From: Micrasema longulum | Lineage: Eukaryota; Arthropoda; Insecta; Trichoptera; Brachycentridae | Length of the DNA stretch: 64,000 nucleotides | Direction: 5' to 3' | Assembly: GCA_022494885.1 (NCBI GenBank) | Contig: JAGVSM010001385.1 | Span: forward strand, 62,001 to 126,000 | Part shown: positions 22,613 to 33,925 of the stretch, in pieces | Position numbering within the stretch: position 1 is the stretch's first letter | Layout: every line of letters starts with the position of its first letter | Position numbers and translations under genes: made by a program | Notes under the pieces: generated by a model | Databases searched by the model: none | The model's input: the letters and a program-made list of their open reading frames with translations, nothing else | Told to the model about the DNA's origin: nothing

Positions 22613-23604
22613 AAATATTTAATTAAAAATAAATTTCGACAATGGAATTGATTTAATCTATGGAATTAAGAATAACATAAGTGTGTTAGTTCTTTCGAGG
22701 CGGGGGTTTAATACTGAGTTCAAATATCGGCGCATGCGCAAATTGAGATATTTAGAAGCTCTGTGGAAGCAGTTCTCACAAACCAATTTTGCGTTTAAAT
22801 TATTTGACATAATAGTATGCAATATTTTTTTGGTAAAATTTTGGCATAAAATCGTTTGTTAGTTTATTTTTCAGTATCAAACTAAAAAAAATGTGCCGGT
22901 GGTTGGTACATATTTTAGCTGTCTAATCAAAACAAAAACTTTACTGTTCGCCCCTGATATGAGCTGAATCTTCCAAGCAAAAATTGTAATGTGACCTAGA
23001 ATATTACGTTTTCAGATTTTGAAACAATACCATCGCTTTGTAGAACACTAAAATATCAAACGAAGTTATTTTAGTTAAATTTCATAAAAATATGACACGT
23101 GAGAACCGGATTTTACGATTTTCCCAAGAAAAGTGTTTCTTGAAATGTGGACTTCATGAACTAATGCATTTTTAAATTTGGTTATTTCATACTTTGTAAA
23201 GTTCAACTTTAAAAAGTAACGGTTGAGTTTATTCTAATTTCGAAACACTCTCCAAATAAAATAAACTGGCTAAACCCTATAACTGACTAATCTTCACGAA
23301 AAATAAAAAAAATCTATAACAACAAAATATAAAACAAATAATAACGATTATTAATTTCTTGCATTTGATCAGCTAGTATTTATAATTAAGTAGTTTTGGT
23401 TTATTTATTTTTTTATTTTTTTATTGTTTTATTAGTAAAAAACTACTTATACTTTAAAGGATACAATATCTCCATCATAGAACAGACTGAGCCATGTTAG
23501 ATGGAGACTATCCTAAACAAAGAACGCTCCGTTTTCATTTTCTATTCACTAGTGTTATAAAGATTCCCTGTTTTTAAATATGTAACTTTTTTAGCTTTAT
23601 TCTT
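22613..23604. other. Non-coding stretch
   Basis: No protein-like frame and no repeat shared with the rest of the window were found. Confidence 0.4.
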
Positions 23605-24170
23605 GGTATTTCATTTTATTTTATTTTATTTTATTTTTTTATTTTTTTATTATTTTTTTTAATTTTATTTATTTTTTTTATTTATTTTTTTTATTTTTAT
23701 ATTTTTTATTATAATTTCTTTTATTCATTTTATTATATTTTATTATATTTTATTTTATTTCATTTTATTTGGGAAATCAACAGTTCTACATACATATTTA
23801 CAGTAAACAAACAGTTAGTGTATAAACTCAGAACTAATAACAGATTTCCACAAAGTTAGTAAAGAAAATAAATACATATAAGTTTATACATATAAAAATG
23901 TTATTTTTATGTACTTGTAATTTTTTTCAATAATCAAAGAAATTTTATAATTTTTAAGAACAGTAAGTTGTTGTAAATTGGGCGGGATTAGGACAAGAAA
24001 GCTTGAAGAAAGGATAATGAGGGGAAGGGAGATGTACATATTTATTATTATAATGTCTACTAAGTTACATAATGCATTTTTAGTGTAAATTTTAAATCTG
24101 ACAGAGTGATGTTTGTGTAATCTTTATCTTTAAATTTTGTATTGTAGATATAAAAGATATATAAAACTTA
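23605..24170 (-). mobile_element. LINE family K, 3' UTR with (ATTTT)n tail
   Basis: From GGGAAATCAACAGTTCTACA at 23770 through CTCAGAACTAATAACAG to TAAATCTGACAGAGTGATG at about 24110, the sequence is nearly the same as 53605-53990. The TTTTATTTTATTT run to its left is the A-rich tail on the minus strand. Only UTR is left here; the copy at 53575 keeps part of the protein. Confidence 0.8.
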
Positions 24171-25189
24171 TATCTCATTTATCTAATCTTTCAAACACCA
24201 CTTCACCTGCTCTAGGCATATTAAGTTATTCCTTACTGATCTTCGTGTTTCGTGTGCATGGTGTAACTTGTTTAGGGTATCCCAGTGTTTATAGGTTTTA
24301 AATCAAATTTTTTTCTTGTATAAAATTGTCTAACTCATAGACCTCGTAGAGTTTTAAACAACTCTTCACTCGGAGGCCTATATGTTGTTTTGTTATGATG
24401 TTGAAATTAATAAAAAAAAATATATTTAAACATACAATCTGCTCAATAAAATGCTAACAAACACAAATGTAATACCAGACAACAACGACAGGACAACAAC
24501 AATGTGAACTGCCTGGCGTTTGGTATTGCCAGTGTCCATAGACATATTGAATGTATTATTTATATTGCTGTTAGTGTTTTATTTAACCTTATATATCTTA
24601 AATGTAAAAGATAGATTTCAAAGTGCTTGAAGTATTCCCATTTTTATTTTCAGTTGGCTTCTTTCAAGTACCTATTGGTTGAAACTTTTATTTAAGGATC
24701 AAAAGTTTAAGAATCTTTCAATAAAAGTCATAAAATTCGTGTTTTTATTGAACTTTACATTCAAATGTCACATTGGTGCGACCTCGTTTTTACTCACGAA
24801 AACACCTCTCATTCCGTTGAAAGTCATTCATTGCGATTACAAAAGATCACTCTTATTTCTGAAACGCATCCTAAAGAGAGTATCAAGCTTTAAAACAATT
24901 TTAGTTTTATTTATCAATTAATTAGCAAAAATTTACAAATCTGCTTTCCTTCCATACTTTTACTTTTATTTGATTTTTATATATCTTGATAATTTTATGT
25001 TTTTTTCACTATGTATTTTTGTATCATTTAACTTAATATTTACTATTATTCAGTTTACGATTTATTGCTTCTGTTTCTTATATTTCTTACTATAGTATTG
25101 AGTGAGTTTATAGAAAACATATCTCAATTATCATTTCAATTTTGTTTTTATATATATATATTTTTTTTGTTGATTTCAATGATACTCTT
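24171..25189. other. AT-rich non-coding stretch
   Basis: Nothing recognised. The open frame at 24679-24921 resembles no family I know and lacks exon-like flanks. Confidence 0.4.
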
Positions 25190-25535
25190 GTTTTATTTTT
25201 TTAATACTACTATATTTTACTATTGTTTTGTCAATTTTAATGATACCATTATTTTGTATATTTGATTATGTGTGATTCTTAATTTGTATAATTTATATTT
25301 TAAAATTATTTCTGATTATCTTTTTTGCATTGTATTCTTTGGAATTTTATTATTTATTACACTTACCTTTTTTCTAGATTTTTATTCTATGTCATTATAA
25401 TTTGATCTAATTAGTTTTACTATGTATTTTTATTGTTATTTATTGTGGCTTGACACGGGCATAGCCTAAAAAGCCTTAATAAGTTCATTAATATTTAAAC
25501 TAGTGTAATTTAAAAAAAAAAAATAATAATGTTTG
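25190..25535 (+). mobile_element. LINE family L, 3' UTR
   Basis: Matches 32320-32655 in inverted orientation across TTTTAATGATACCATTATTT, GTATATTTGATTATGTG, ACACGGGCATAGCCTAAAAA and GCCTTAATAAGTTCATTAAT, and ends in an A-run. A partial internal duplication (GATTTCAATGATACTC against CAATTTTAATGATACC) lies just upstream at 25165-25245. Confidence 0.8.
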
Positions 25536-26440
25536 TTAATAACTACTATCGGACATTTTTCTCTTCGTTGGGACTTTAAAATGCAAACTATAGGTCTTCG
25601 CCATAATTGTTGCACAAAAAAATTAATTAAAATCTTACATGAAAAAAGGTTCCCATTGTCCTCTCTGGTGGCTTTTCTATCGGGATTACCTTCCCTTAGC
25701 TAGTTGGTTCTGATTTGCAGAAGCCAGAAATTTACCTCTCATCCTCCCGTAATCTGGTGTGACCACATCGTTATAAGAGTGATCCCGTTGCTCAAGGTTC
25801 TCGACGTGGACGCCAACATGTTGGACAAGTCACCAACGTGATCGGTGTATTTCAACTGTGCGTTTCGCTCCATTTTTTAGAATCTATCCTCAAGATGTGA
25901 CTAACTACGACTTACTATCAGTTCGAACCGCTTCAAGTTTGTAGACAAAAGACTACCTCCTAAAAACATCCTAAGGTTTAACCAGCTGTCTCCCCAGGAT
26001 GAGGCTCATTTTATTATGTAAAGCATCCCATTCACATAAAATGTGTGGTTGCGCGAGTGATTGGTGGGATAGAGTAGTTTGTGGCTGGATGGACCGCCGG
26101 TGGATGAAAGTCCACCTATCCACCCATCCTGTAATCTCCTAACTTTCAATGTTTATTATTCTCCTCGTCTCTAAGGCCATGGGTAGCTACGGTTGCTATG
26201 GGAATAATTTTCCATATCCATAGCAACCAACATCAACAATTACACATTTTTTCTCTTTTCTATAATTTCTGCCTACTTCCGCATGTTAGAATTTTATCTG
26301 TCCGCATCTGCTCGTTCTATAATCATCTGCCCGCATCTGAACATTTTTACATCAACTGACCACCGCTCTGTCACATTCATCTTTATATTTTGCAAATAAC
26401 TATAGTGAATGTGCCGTGTTCAGTAAAAAGGAAAAAAATA
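25536..26440. other. GC-richer non-coding stretch with hairpins
   Basis: Less AT-rich than its surroundings and without a recognised product. GGTTGCTATGG (26191-26201) pairs perfectly with CCATAGCAACC (26218-26228). Just upstream, GGATGG...CCATCC-type complementarity occurs around 26090-26130. The stretch lies 3' of the minus-strand LINE fragment at 26441 and may be its UTR. Confidence 0.4.
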
Positions 26441-26820
26441 CCAAAAAGTCAGGACTTGGAGATATCATCCGGATTCCTGTCCCTGATTCCCTTTCCTGTA
26501 TTCCTAAAGGTTGGATTTTTGTCTGCTAAAATTTGTTTGGCCACATACTGTTCTTTTCCGCATTTTTCATCACCGCGCAACGCATCTCTTATTTCCCCGC
26601 AAATTTTAACGCAGATCAACGGATTCAGTAAAATAATATCCACACAAAATTATAATCGCCACCCCAATGTGTATAGGTGTTTCCTTATCTGCACTGCAGA
26701 ACCTACATCTAGAAGTTTCGGAATGGTTCATTCTAGCAAGGTGTTTGTTCAATCTGCAGTGCCCTGGGCGGGCTCTAGTGATAACCCTCACTTGATTTCG
26801 ACTGAGCTTTAATAGGTCAA
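26441..26820 (-). mobile_element. Non-LTR retrotransposon C-terminal zinc-finger fragment
   Basis: Minus-strand frames give VITRARPGHCRLNKHLARMN, then CRFCSADKETPIHI. The GHC-LN-HL helix followed by C-x2-C and ETP-H is the conserved end of RNase H-bearing LINE ORF2 proteins, where a CCHC-type knuckle closes with H-C. The frame breaks after HI and continues in another frame. It ends about 200 bp before the first receptor exon, on the other strand. Confidence 0.8.
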
Positions 26821-27020
26821 AAGCAAAACTTTACGAGTACCCCTAAAGACGTGTGGTAATATTTTTCATGAATTCGCCAAAGAAAATGAGATTTATATAA
26901 TACTTTTCACATAATCGATCATTTACAATGGGTCCAATCGGACCCATCTCCAGTAGGTATAAGTAATACATATTACTTTTTAATAAGAGATAACTTAATA
27001 CGTGTTTTATTTGTCCGCAG

Positions 27021-27123
27021 GTTACTGGCCATTTGGATGGGTTTGGTGCAACGTGTATGTTACCTGCGATGTTCTAGCGTGCTCAGCCAGCATAATGCAC
27101 ATGTGCTTCATATCATTAGGAAG
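27021..27123 (+). CDS. 5-HT2: 5-HT2-type receptor exon: ECL1 and TM3
   Basis: The exon completes a split codon (GT) and reads [20 protein letters not shown], then [13 protein letters not shown] plus AG. It is bounded by TTTGTCCGCAG and a gtaatt donor. WPFG is the end of ECL1. The Cys at 27047 is the conserved TM3 cysteine that disulfide-bonds to ECL2. The Asp at 27068-27070 is the amine-binding aspartate of biogenic amine receptors. The SIMHMCFIS run matches 5-HT2-family TM3 and argues against dopamine D2. The codon that should encode the Asp of the DRY motif is GGA (27119-27121), so with the next exon the motif reads G-R-Y. The preceding exon (TM1-TM2) must end in phase 1 and lies outside what I can identify. 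Confidence 0.9.
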
Positions 27124-27284
27124 GTAATTATATTCGATTCGATATCTTTGTCTGTTTGTTCGTGTTCTTTTCACGTCTCACGGAAGGAGGGCAACCAATC
27201 GACGTGATGTTTTGCATAGGGATAGCCGGAGAGCTGACAAGTGTCACATGCTAATTTGCATCATTTCATTCAAATTACAGAAAA

Positions 27285-27419
27285 CAGAGATGGAAAAGAT
27301 TTTAGAGAAGGAAATATGAAAGCCTATGAATTTATTGGGCTTATGATTTGTCATTGGTGCACCAACGCAGTGCCCTATGCACCATTAGGTGCGGATAGGG
27401 AATGATGATGATGATGATA
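27285..27419 (+). mobile_element. Foldback MITE scrap fused to SINE A tail
   Basis: 27285-27352 matches one arm of foldback family F (ACAGAGATGGAAAAGATTTT, GAGAAGGAAATATGAAAG, GGGCTTATGATTTGTC). It runs directly into the last 65 bp of SINE A (CATTGGTGCACCAACGCAGT, GCACCATTAGGTGCGGATAG, GATGATGATGAT). It lies in the first visible intron. Confidence 0.75.
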
Positions 27420-27754
27420 AATAATAAATAAAATAAAATAATTAAGTGTATAAATCAAAAATAGATTCTCAATTTTTTTGTAATTTATTCATCTTAGTCT
27501 GACTCTTGTCTGCAAACATTTTGACAAACACAAACTATTGCAAGTAGACAAATAAGCTTACCACTACACCGCGAAGCGGAATGAAATCTTTTTTAATTCA
27601 ACTCACTATTACTCAATAATGTTCAAATAAATCTTTCATTTTTTCAATAACGTTTCAATATTGTTTTATGTTATCGAAAGCACCTCATGTGTAAGCTCTT
27701 GGCTGGATTTTCAAAGTTATTTTTCAATTATCTTCAATTTTATCTATTTTCCAG

Positions 27755-27876
27755 GTACCTGGGTATCAGGAATCCTTTGCGGACGCGGCATAGTGCAACA
27801 AAAAAAATGGTTGGAATAAAAGTAGCCCTCGTGTGGTTACTCAGCATGCTCGTTTCCAGCTCAATCACTGTACTGG
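27755..27876 (+). CDS. 5-HT2: 5-HT2-type receptor exon: ICL2 and TM4
   Basis: It opens after a TATTTTCCAG acceptor and reads (R)[18 protein letters not shown], then [20 protein letters not shown] and VLG split by a gtaagc donor. YLGIRNPL is the second intracellular loop that follows the (D/G)RY motif and contacts the G protein. The [13 protein letters not shown] stretch holds the TM4 tryptophan conserved across class A receptors. The intron before it is only 631 bp, while the one after it is nearly 11 kb. The exon ends in phase 1 and the next supplies GA to complete Gly. Composition is more GC-rich than the flanking introns, as in the other exons. Confidence 0.9.
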
Positions 27877-28009
27877 GTAAGCTTTTTTGTTGAGTTTAAT
27901 ATATTTGAATTTTTAGATAAATATTTTTCTCATAGAAATATTCGTTTATCGTACAATTTTCTTATATCCCAAGGCATAATAGTTATTAAAAAATAATCTC
28001 TTTAATGAG

Positions 28010-28330
28010 GAAATTCAGTGCTTAGGGAAATAAAATGTAAAAAAATATTTTCTTACACGCGGTAAAAATAAGATAATTAAATTGTACTCCAAAGTTTATA
28101 GAAAATGTATGCCGAAAATAACAATAATGATTTTTATAAGAACTAACTAATTTGAATGACATCACTAGTGTTTCCAAATCAACCAATGATAAGGTTGTGA
28201 TAGGTTTTCGGTTTGCAGGAAGCCAATTCGCCAATCAGAAAAATTCGTCGAAGAGAACTTCACACGAGGAGTAATTTCAAAATTACAAAACTTTATAAAT
28301 CATAGCTACATAATGTTTTTGTTTTTATTT
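28010..28330 (+). mobile_element. Dispersed repeat H, longest copy
   Basis: Starts AAATTCAGTGCTTAGGGAAA, followed by ATATTTTCTTACACGCGG, a CACTAGTGTTTCCAAATCAA block and GAGTAATTTCAAAATTAC near the end. Parts recur at 10049-10105 (minus), 12165-12262, 46929-46982 and 59850-60035 (minus). Non-coding; probably a decayed MITE. Confidence 0.6.
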
Positions 28331-28375
28331 TTGCCTTTTTTTGACAGTCTATTTAAAAAAAACAAGTCGGCCTCG

Positions 28376-29002
28376 TAGAGTAGTGTTCAGCGCATTTGCC
28401 TACCATGCAAGAGGTCTCGGGTTCGACTCCCGACATAGTCAAAATAAATCATTTATTTAAAAAAGGCGGTTTTACACTAGAATTGTGGGTATACTGGCAA
28501 AAAACGTCAACTCGAAAATATGCGAATTTGACTTAATGATGCAGTTTTGTAAAATTTTTAATGCTCTACAAACTGGCAAAATACACTAATTCATAATTAA
28601 TTTAATTTATCTGTAGTTTTCAAAATAAATTTCAGGTTAAGTCGTATACCGTGTATTTTTTCAGACTGAAAGCTTTAAATAACTTAATATTTACTTAATA
28701 TAAAATTAAGGAACGGAAAAATTAAAAACATGTTCTTAAATGAGCACTTAACATCTTACTATATTTAAATAAAATTGGAAAAAAACTTAAATGCTTGATT
28801 TCTTAAAACAGGGTTTAAGAATTAGAGCTTCTTGCCAGTATACTCACGATTTCATAGTCCCTGGACTGGCACCTGAAGCGTAAGACTGATCATCTTACTT
28901 TCATGTAACAAAAAAAAATATCAAGATACGCTGCGATCGGTTTACTAGTGCAGTGCCATATGCACCATAAGGTGCGGAAAGGAAATGACGATGATGATGA
29001 TA
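28376..29002 (+). mobile_element. SINE A split by a TIR element
   Basis: The tRNA head (GTCGGCCTCGTAGAGTAGTG, B box GGGTTCGACTCCCGAC) and first body block run to 28483. The SINE resumes at about 28851 with TTCATAGTCCCTGGACTGG and continues through AAGCGTAAGACTGATC to the GATGATGATGAT tail. The insert is described at 28484. Confidence 0.9.
28484..28850. mobile_element. MITE inserted in SINE A
   Basis: The insert starts TGTGGGTATACTGGCAA and ends TTGCCAGTATACTCACGA, inverted termini differing at two or three positions, about 367 bp apart. The interior is AT-rich and non-coding. The host SINE sequence CTAGAAT/ATTTCATAG is interrupted without an obvious long target duplication. Confidence 0.75.
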
Positions 29003-29173
29003 AACAAAAAAAACAAATAAAAACCAATGAACTTCCTTATTAAAATAAAAATAAAGCAACTTTGTTTGAAACCACTTACTTTATATTTTATTACCGACCG
29101 ATGTTGATTCTATGCAAGCTTTCTAATCGATGTAAAATTAAGTCATTAATATTTTTTAATTATTTAATTTTAT

Positions 29174-29950
29174 CAACTACAAACTAAAAAATACTTTCCT
29201 TTCAATGGTTTCGTCAATAAAGAATCTTGGGATTACTTTAGATAGTAAATTCTCCTATCGTGAACACATTGATAATATTGTAAACAAATCTCTCAAACTT
29301 CTCGGTTTTATCAATAGAATGACGACGAACTTCAAAGATATTAATGCTGTTAAAACTCTTTATTGCTCACTAGTTCGACCCCATCTAGAATACGCTTCTC
29401 TTATTTGTTCGCCATTCTACAGGACCCATATTGAACCTTATCGAGTCTTTCCAACACCGTTTTCTAAGAAAAGTGGCATAATTGCTCGGATTACAAAGGA
29501 GTTTTATTTTGAAATTTTGAAATAAGGCAATCTCTTAATCTGTCTTCATTTGAGAGACGTAGAACTGAGATAGACCTTATATGCATTTTCAAAATACTTA
29601 ATGCTTTAAGTGATGTCCCATATCTGTTGCAATCAATTTATTTTCATGTTCCCAACCATATCACCAGAAGTCAAAATCTGCTATTTATTAAATCTTCTAA
29701 GAGCAACTTTTGTTTTTATGCCCCAATGTCCAGAATGTGTAGATTAGTCAATTCATCACACGACTTTGAATTCTTTGGGATAGATCTTCCGGCTTTTCGT
29801 AGATCTCTTGGCGACTAAATAGTTTGAGAATGAGTTGGATTGTCATGGTTTAGCTCGAAGTTTTATGTCTTTCGTTTTTATGAATATATTGTATACCATT
29901 ATTTTTTTGCCCTCGTTTGTCTTTGCTACATAGTTTTAGGTTCTTTTTGT
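29174..29950 (+). mobile_element. LINE family J1, reverse transcriptase C-terminus and 3' UTR
   Basis: 29205 onward reads MVSSIKNLGITLDSKFSYRE, then HIDNIVNKSLKLLGFINRM and TLYCSLVRPHLEYASLICS. The NLGITLDSKFSY-EH box and LV-PHLEYAS are the standard post-catalytic segment of jockey-type reverse transcriptases. After a frameshifted stretch the tail resumes at 29627 with the VPNHITRSQNLLFIKSSKS and APMSRMCRLVN blocks, and stops at TAA 29816. The UTR follows. Copies or parts occur at 17750 (minus), 49680 and 60190 (minus). The catalytic YxDD part is missing. Confidence 0.85.
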
Positions 29951-30544
29951 TCTTCTAAATATTAAATCTAAACAAATATTGATAATTATTATGTCTATAT
30001 TAAGTCTTTGTCATGTAGTGTTTTGTGTTTTAGAAGATAACTGATGAGGGGGGTAAAGACACTACATTTTGAAAATAAAACATTAAAATGAAATAACTCA
30101 GAAATCAAAGAAATTAATAAATAATTAAATAAACAATATTCCCCCGTTTAGTTTTAGAAATAAAAATCGAGTTTCAACCCCTTTATCCTTTACCTCACAC
30201 CTTTACAATAACAAAATACTACAGGACACAAAAACATGACTGATTATCCCTGTAGTGAAAACTGTTTTCGTGTAAAGAATGATTATATGGAATTTCGACT
30301 TACCCGAAAGTTTTGTTGTATAGGATAAATATAAATGCACGTATTTATACGCGCATTAATTTATTAAAGATTTCATTTACATATTATCACTTATTTTAGT
30401 TAACTAAATTGATTATAACAAAGAAAAAATACAGTTAAATGAATGCCGACAATATTGGCTGAACCTAACCGTAATAGAAGAATTTAATTTCGAAGATTGA
30501 CTTGATACGCGTTGTACGTCCTGAGCGTTTAAGTATTAGTTAAG
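29951..30544. other. Non-coding intron stretch
   Basis: No exon or shared repeat seen. It lies in the 10.9-kb receptor intron. Confidence 0.4.
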
Positions 30545-31345
30545 TCATTTTATTTTATTGAAATAAACGGCACTTAGTGCCTTTTACATATTAGTTAGAA
30601 ATACAGTTAAATATACAAACATACAAGTATAATTATAAATAATACAGAGCATTTAAAACTAAATTATTAACTTACAAATTAAGAAAGTCAAAAAAAGATA
30701 AACTATTTTATTTTAAATATTACTAGTTATAGAATTATCGATAAAAAAATGATTATTTGGTATTAGAAATAATTTAAACCAAATTAAAAAAACTAAGGAA
30801 ACAATTTTGAAGAACACTAAGCGATAAAAAAAATAAATTATATGCATTATTCTTTAAAACTAAAACTTAGGTAAATAGTATATATTTATGTATAAAAATA
30901 TATAATAATGTTAAAAAAAATGATAAGATAAATATTTTTAACTTTAAAAATTACAATTTGGTATTAAAAATACTTTGAACCAGTAAAATAAACTAAGAAA
31001 ATAATTTTGAATAACATTAAATGATAAAAAAAATAAATTATATGTTTTATTATTTAGAACTAATACTTGGGTAAATAGTATATATTTATGTATAAAAATA
31101 TATAATAATGTTAAAAAAAAATGATAAGAGAAATATTTTGTACTTATAAATAAATTCAAGAAAAAAAACAAAAAAAAGAAAAAAAAACACTAATAAAGAA
31201 GTTTAAACAATTTTAAACAATGGTAACAAATAGTTATCTAGAACTTTTACCCATGAAGTACAGGAGAAGAGCCGTTCTATATGTACTCAACTTCACGTGC
31301 AATGAGTCACCAACGTCTTGGTACTCATTGCCAAGAGTGTGAAGT
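30545..31345 (-). mobile_element. LINE family M, 3' end with short ORF tail
   Basis: On the minus strand, 31335-31240 ends an open frame reading LGNEYQDVGDSLHVKLSTYR, then TALLLYFMGKSSR and a stop. The copy at 48190-48080 preserves the same frame with mostly conservative changes. The AT-rich UTR follows, with a tandem duplication of about 190 bp (30770-30935 against 30960-31140), ending at TGAAATAAACGGCACTTAGT and a TTTTATTTTA tail. I do not recognise the protein segment beyond its being the end of a retroelement ORF. Confidence 0.7.
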
Positions 31346-31663
31346 GAAGTGAATTTTCTAAATATTTTCAATTACAGGTTACCAACAAAAATACTTTTAA
31401 TTTTCGTACAAATTTACACACATATACTCGTGCATATATTAATCGCGGCTCTTGAAGATGTATACAAGTATATCTTACTTCTGTAATTTTATACATATTT
31501 TTACTGTCTTTGTGTGCACCGGAAATTAAAAAACTGCAATCTCTTTTATATTACCTCTAACTTTTTATGCTTATTGCAATATTCATTGTATATATTTGAC
31601 CTAACGTCAAATAAAGGGTATTTTCAAAGATTAACTTTGCATCTTAGACTGGCGCCGCCATGA
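31346..31663. other. Non-coding intron stretch
   Basis: Nothing recognised. Confidence 0.4.
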
Positions 31664-31790
31664 CGCGCCGTGGCGCAGTTAGTTATACTGATAACCGTAA
31701 AACTGGCGTCGCGGGTTCGATTTCCACCAGTTGCATGTAAAAAAAATAATTTCGTCAATTAGTCTGGGTATAATTATTATTTTTATTATT
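31664..31790 (+). mobile_element. tRNA-derived SINE, family C (diverged)
   Basis: CGCCGTGGCGCAGTTAGTTA, then AAAACTGGCGTCGCGGGTTC and GATTTCCACCAGTTGCATG match the head of 16861-17060. The body decays after GTCTGGGTATAATT. Confidence 0.75.
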
Positions 31791-32319
31791 ATTTGTTATA
31801 AGAAAAGCAGCCTTTGCCGATGCGCCTATATCTTGTGTACTGCTTTTTGTCCAAGTTTTTCTTCCTTCAAAAAAGCATCCAAACGGTTTTTTAACTGGTT
31901 GACCAAAATGGAATGGACAACTTTTTTATTTATTTATTTAAATCTTAAAGTAGGGCACACATATCATACATATTGTTATGTGTGTTCTAATAATAACATT
32001 GCAAATATATTTAATTTATAAATTGTTTATCACATATGTCTTGACCATTATTTAAAATTTTGATATGTTTTTTTCTTCATAAATATTTTTTTCCAACTTG
32101 ACTTGGTAATTTATTCCAGTCTGAAACTACCCTGCTGGAAAGGGAGTTTTTCATGGGATAAAGGTAGAATTGGGGACGATAGAGCTTCCAGTTATGACCC
32201 TGTAAATTTGTGTTGAGATTTAATTGATACATCTCATGCAGGGGGCAGTCATAGTAATTATTGAGTATCTTATAAGTTTATATCAAATCCCTTCTCCTAT
32301 TTATTTATTCATTCAAAAT
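31791..32319. other. Non-coding intron stretch
   Basis: No gene recognised. 32085-32290 has slightly GC-richer sequence (GAAACTACCCTGCTGG, GACCCTGTAAATTTGTG) in the style of LINE coding remains, but I could not assign it. Confidence 0.4.
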
Positions 32320-32655
32320 TACACTATTTTGAATATTAATGAACTTATTAAGGCTTTTTAGGCTATGCCCGTGTCAAGCCATAATAATTAACAATAAAAA
32401 TACATAGTAAAATTAATTGGATTAAATTATAATGACATGTAATGCAGAAGAATAACAATCCAGTATTAATTATTATTATTTTATTAAGTATTAGTAATAA
32501 ATAATAAAATTCTAAAGAATATAATGCAAAAAAGATAATCAGAAATAATTTTTAAAATATAAATTATACGAATTAAGATTAACACATAATCAAATATACA
32601 AAATAATGGTATCATTAAAATCAACAACATAATAATAAAATACAGTAGTATTAAA
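32320..32655 (-). mobile_element. LINE family L, 3' UTR
   Basis: Inverted counterpart of 25190-25535: on the minus strand GTTTTTTAATACTACTGTAT, AATGATACCATTATTTTG, GACACGGGCATAGCC and TTAATAAGTTCATTAATATT occur in the same order. Confidence 0.8.
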
Positions 32656-32699
32656 AAACTGACTTATGCCGTCCATTTTAATGAAAATAAATACAATTG

Positions 32700-32890
32700 C
32701 TTATAAAAAATACATTTATTTATTTATTTTTATGTATGCCGTTTATATAAAAATAAATAAATAAACAAAATAAAGAAATAAATAAAATAAAGAAATAAAC
32801 AAAATAAAGAAATAAACAAAATAAATAAATAAGCAAAATAAATAACTAAACAAAATAAATAAATAAACAAAATAAATAATTAAATAAATA
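32700..32890 (+). repeat. AAATAAA(C/T)AAA-type low-complexity tandem tract
   Basis: Irregular tandem units such as AAATAAAGAAATAAACAAA and AAATAAATAAATAAACAAA, with no G except in AAAGAAA units. This is simple-sequence expansion, perhaps seeded by a LINE tail. The long minus-strand open frame across it is an artefact of composition. Confidence 0.85.
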
Positions 32891-33321
32891 CCTAGACTTC
32901 GATGTTTCCTTTTTAAAATGTTTTCCGTCTCTTTTATTGTATGACACACCACACCAATGCAGAAATAACAAACATTTGTATACCCATATGAAAAAAACAA
33001 AACAATCCTTTCATTATGCATTCAGGTTTGTTTCAAAATACTACATTTTTGCCTTCTAAAACCATAAACTTGTCAAAACTAGAATGAAATGTTCTTAGTA
33101 CACTTTTCAAAAGATTTCATTAAAATATTTAGCATACCTCGCATGATGGGCTTGTACTATATTAACCCGAGTGAGTTTTATATTATATTAATATGCATTC
33201 CGTACAAAGTTATCATGTTTATGCGTTAATAGAGAATATACAAAATACTGTATATTTATATTAAATATTGAATCATGAAGTTAGCCACTCATATAAATAT
33301 GTGTGCTCTAATAATAACAAT
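32891..33321. other. Non-coding intron stretch
   Basis: Nothing recognised. Confidence 0.4.
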
Positions 33322-33925
33322 GTACATTAGGGTAGATCGATATTTTTTTTTCCGAATTTTAAATTGAAAGGGGTCTTAAAAGTTGCCTTTTGGATTACTC
33401 AGAATGCGGAAAATATCAACAAAAAAAATTGATACTACTTTTGGCTCTTAACTAGAACTTGAAGTTTTCAAAAAAGTCTACTTTTTGCGCTAAATCGGCT
33501 GTCATTTCGTATTTAAGTAAGAAAAAAAAAATAAGCATCTGAGGGCGTGAGTTGCACTTTGTTTTACAATTAATGGGTAGCATTGTTTTAATGAGCCATT
33601 GTTTTCGTCAATATTAGCCAGGCGCTCAACGGAATCAGTTCCGCGGAGTGTAAACTTTTTGCATTTCGGTAGTTTTAAAACGTGTTCGAATTTGTAATGT
33701 GAATAAATTATATCTTCACAAATAAAAAATAAAAATTATCAATATTGATAATCAACAAAATGATCAAACAGTTTTAAACTTCAAACCTCGGTTGAGGGCC
33801 AAAAGTAGTATGGAATATTGTTTTAAATAATTTTTCCATTCAATGTGATTCAACACGCAACTTTTAAAACCCCTTTCACTTTGATGAAAAAATAAAAAAA
33901 AACTTTATAAATCATCGGCCCTCTT
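33322..33925. mobile_element. Foldback element with long (about 140 bp) inverted arms
   Basis: The left arm (GAAAGGGGTCTTAAAAGTTG at 33369, GATACTACTTTTGGCTC at about 33431, GAAGTTT at about 33462) pairs with the right arm in reverse (the GCAACTTTTAAAACCCCTTTC block at about 33860, GGCCAAAAGTAGTAT at about 33800, AAACTTC at about 33775). The outer ends are GGGTAGATCGAT and ATCATCGGCCCTC. The centre has no coding capacity. Confidence 0.75.

Noticed and set aside
1..27020. Upstream receptor exons (N-terminus, TM1, TM2)
   Set aside because: No frame with the N-x-FL--LA-AD TM2 pattern and splice sites was found; these exons are probably before the window.
32743..33021. 92-codon minus-strand open frame rich in Phe, Tyr and Ile
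   Set aside because: Produced by the AAATAAAC low-complexity tract; not a membrane protein gene.
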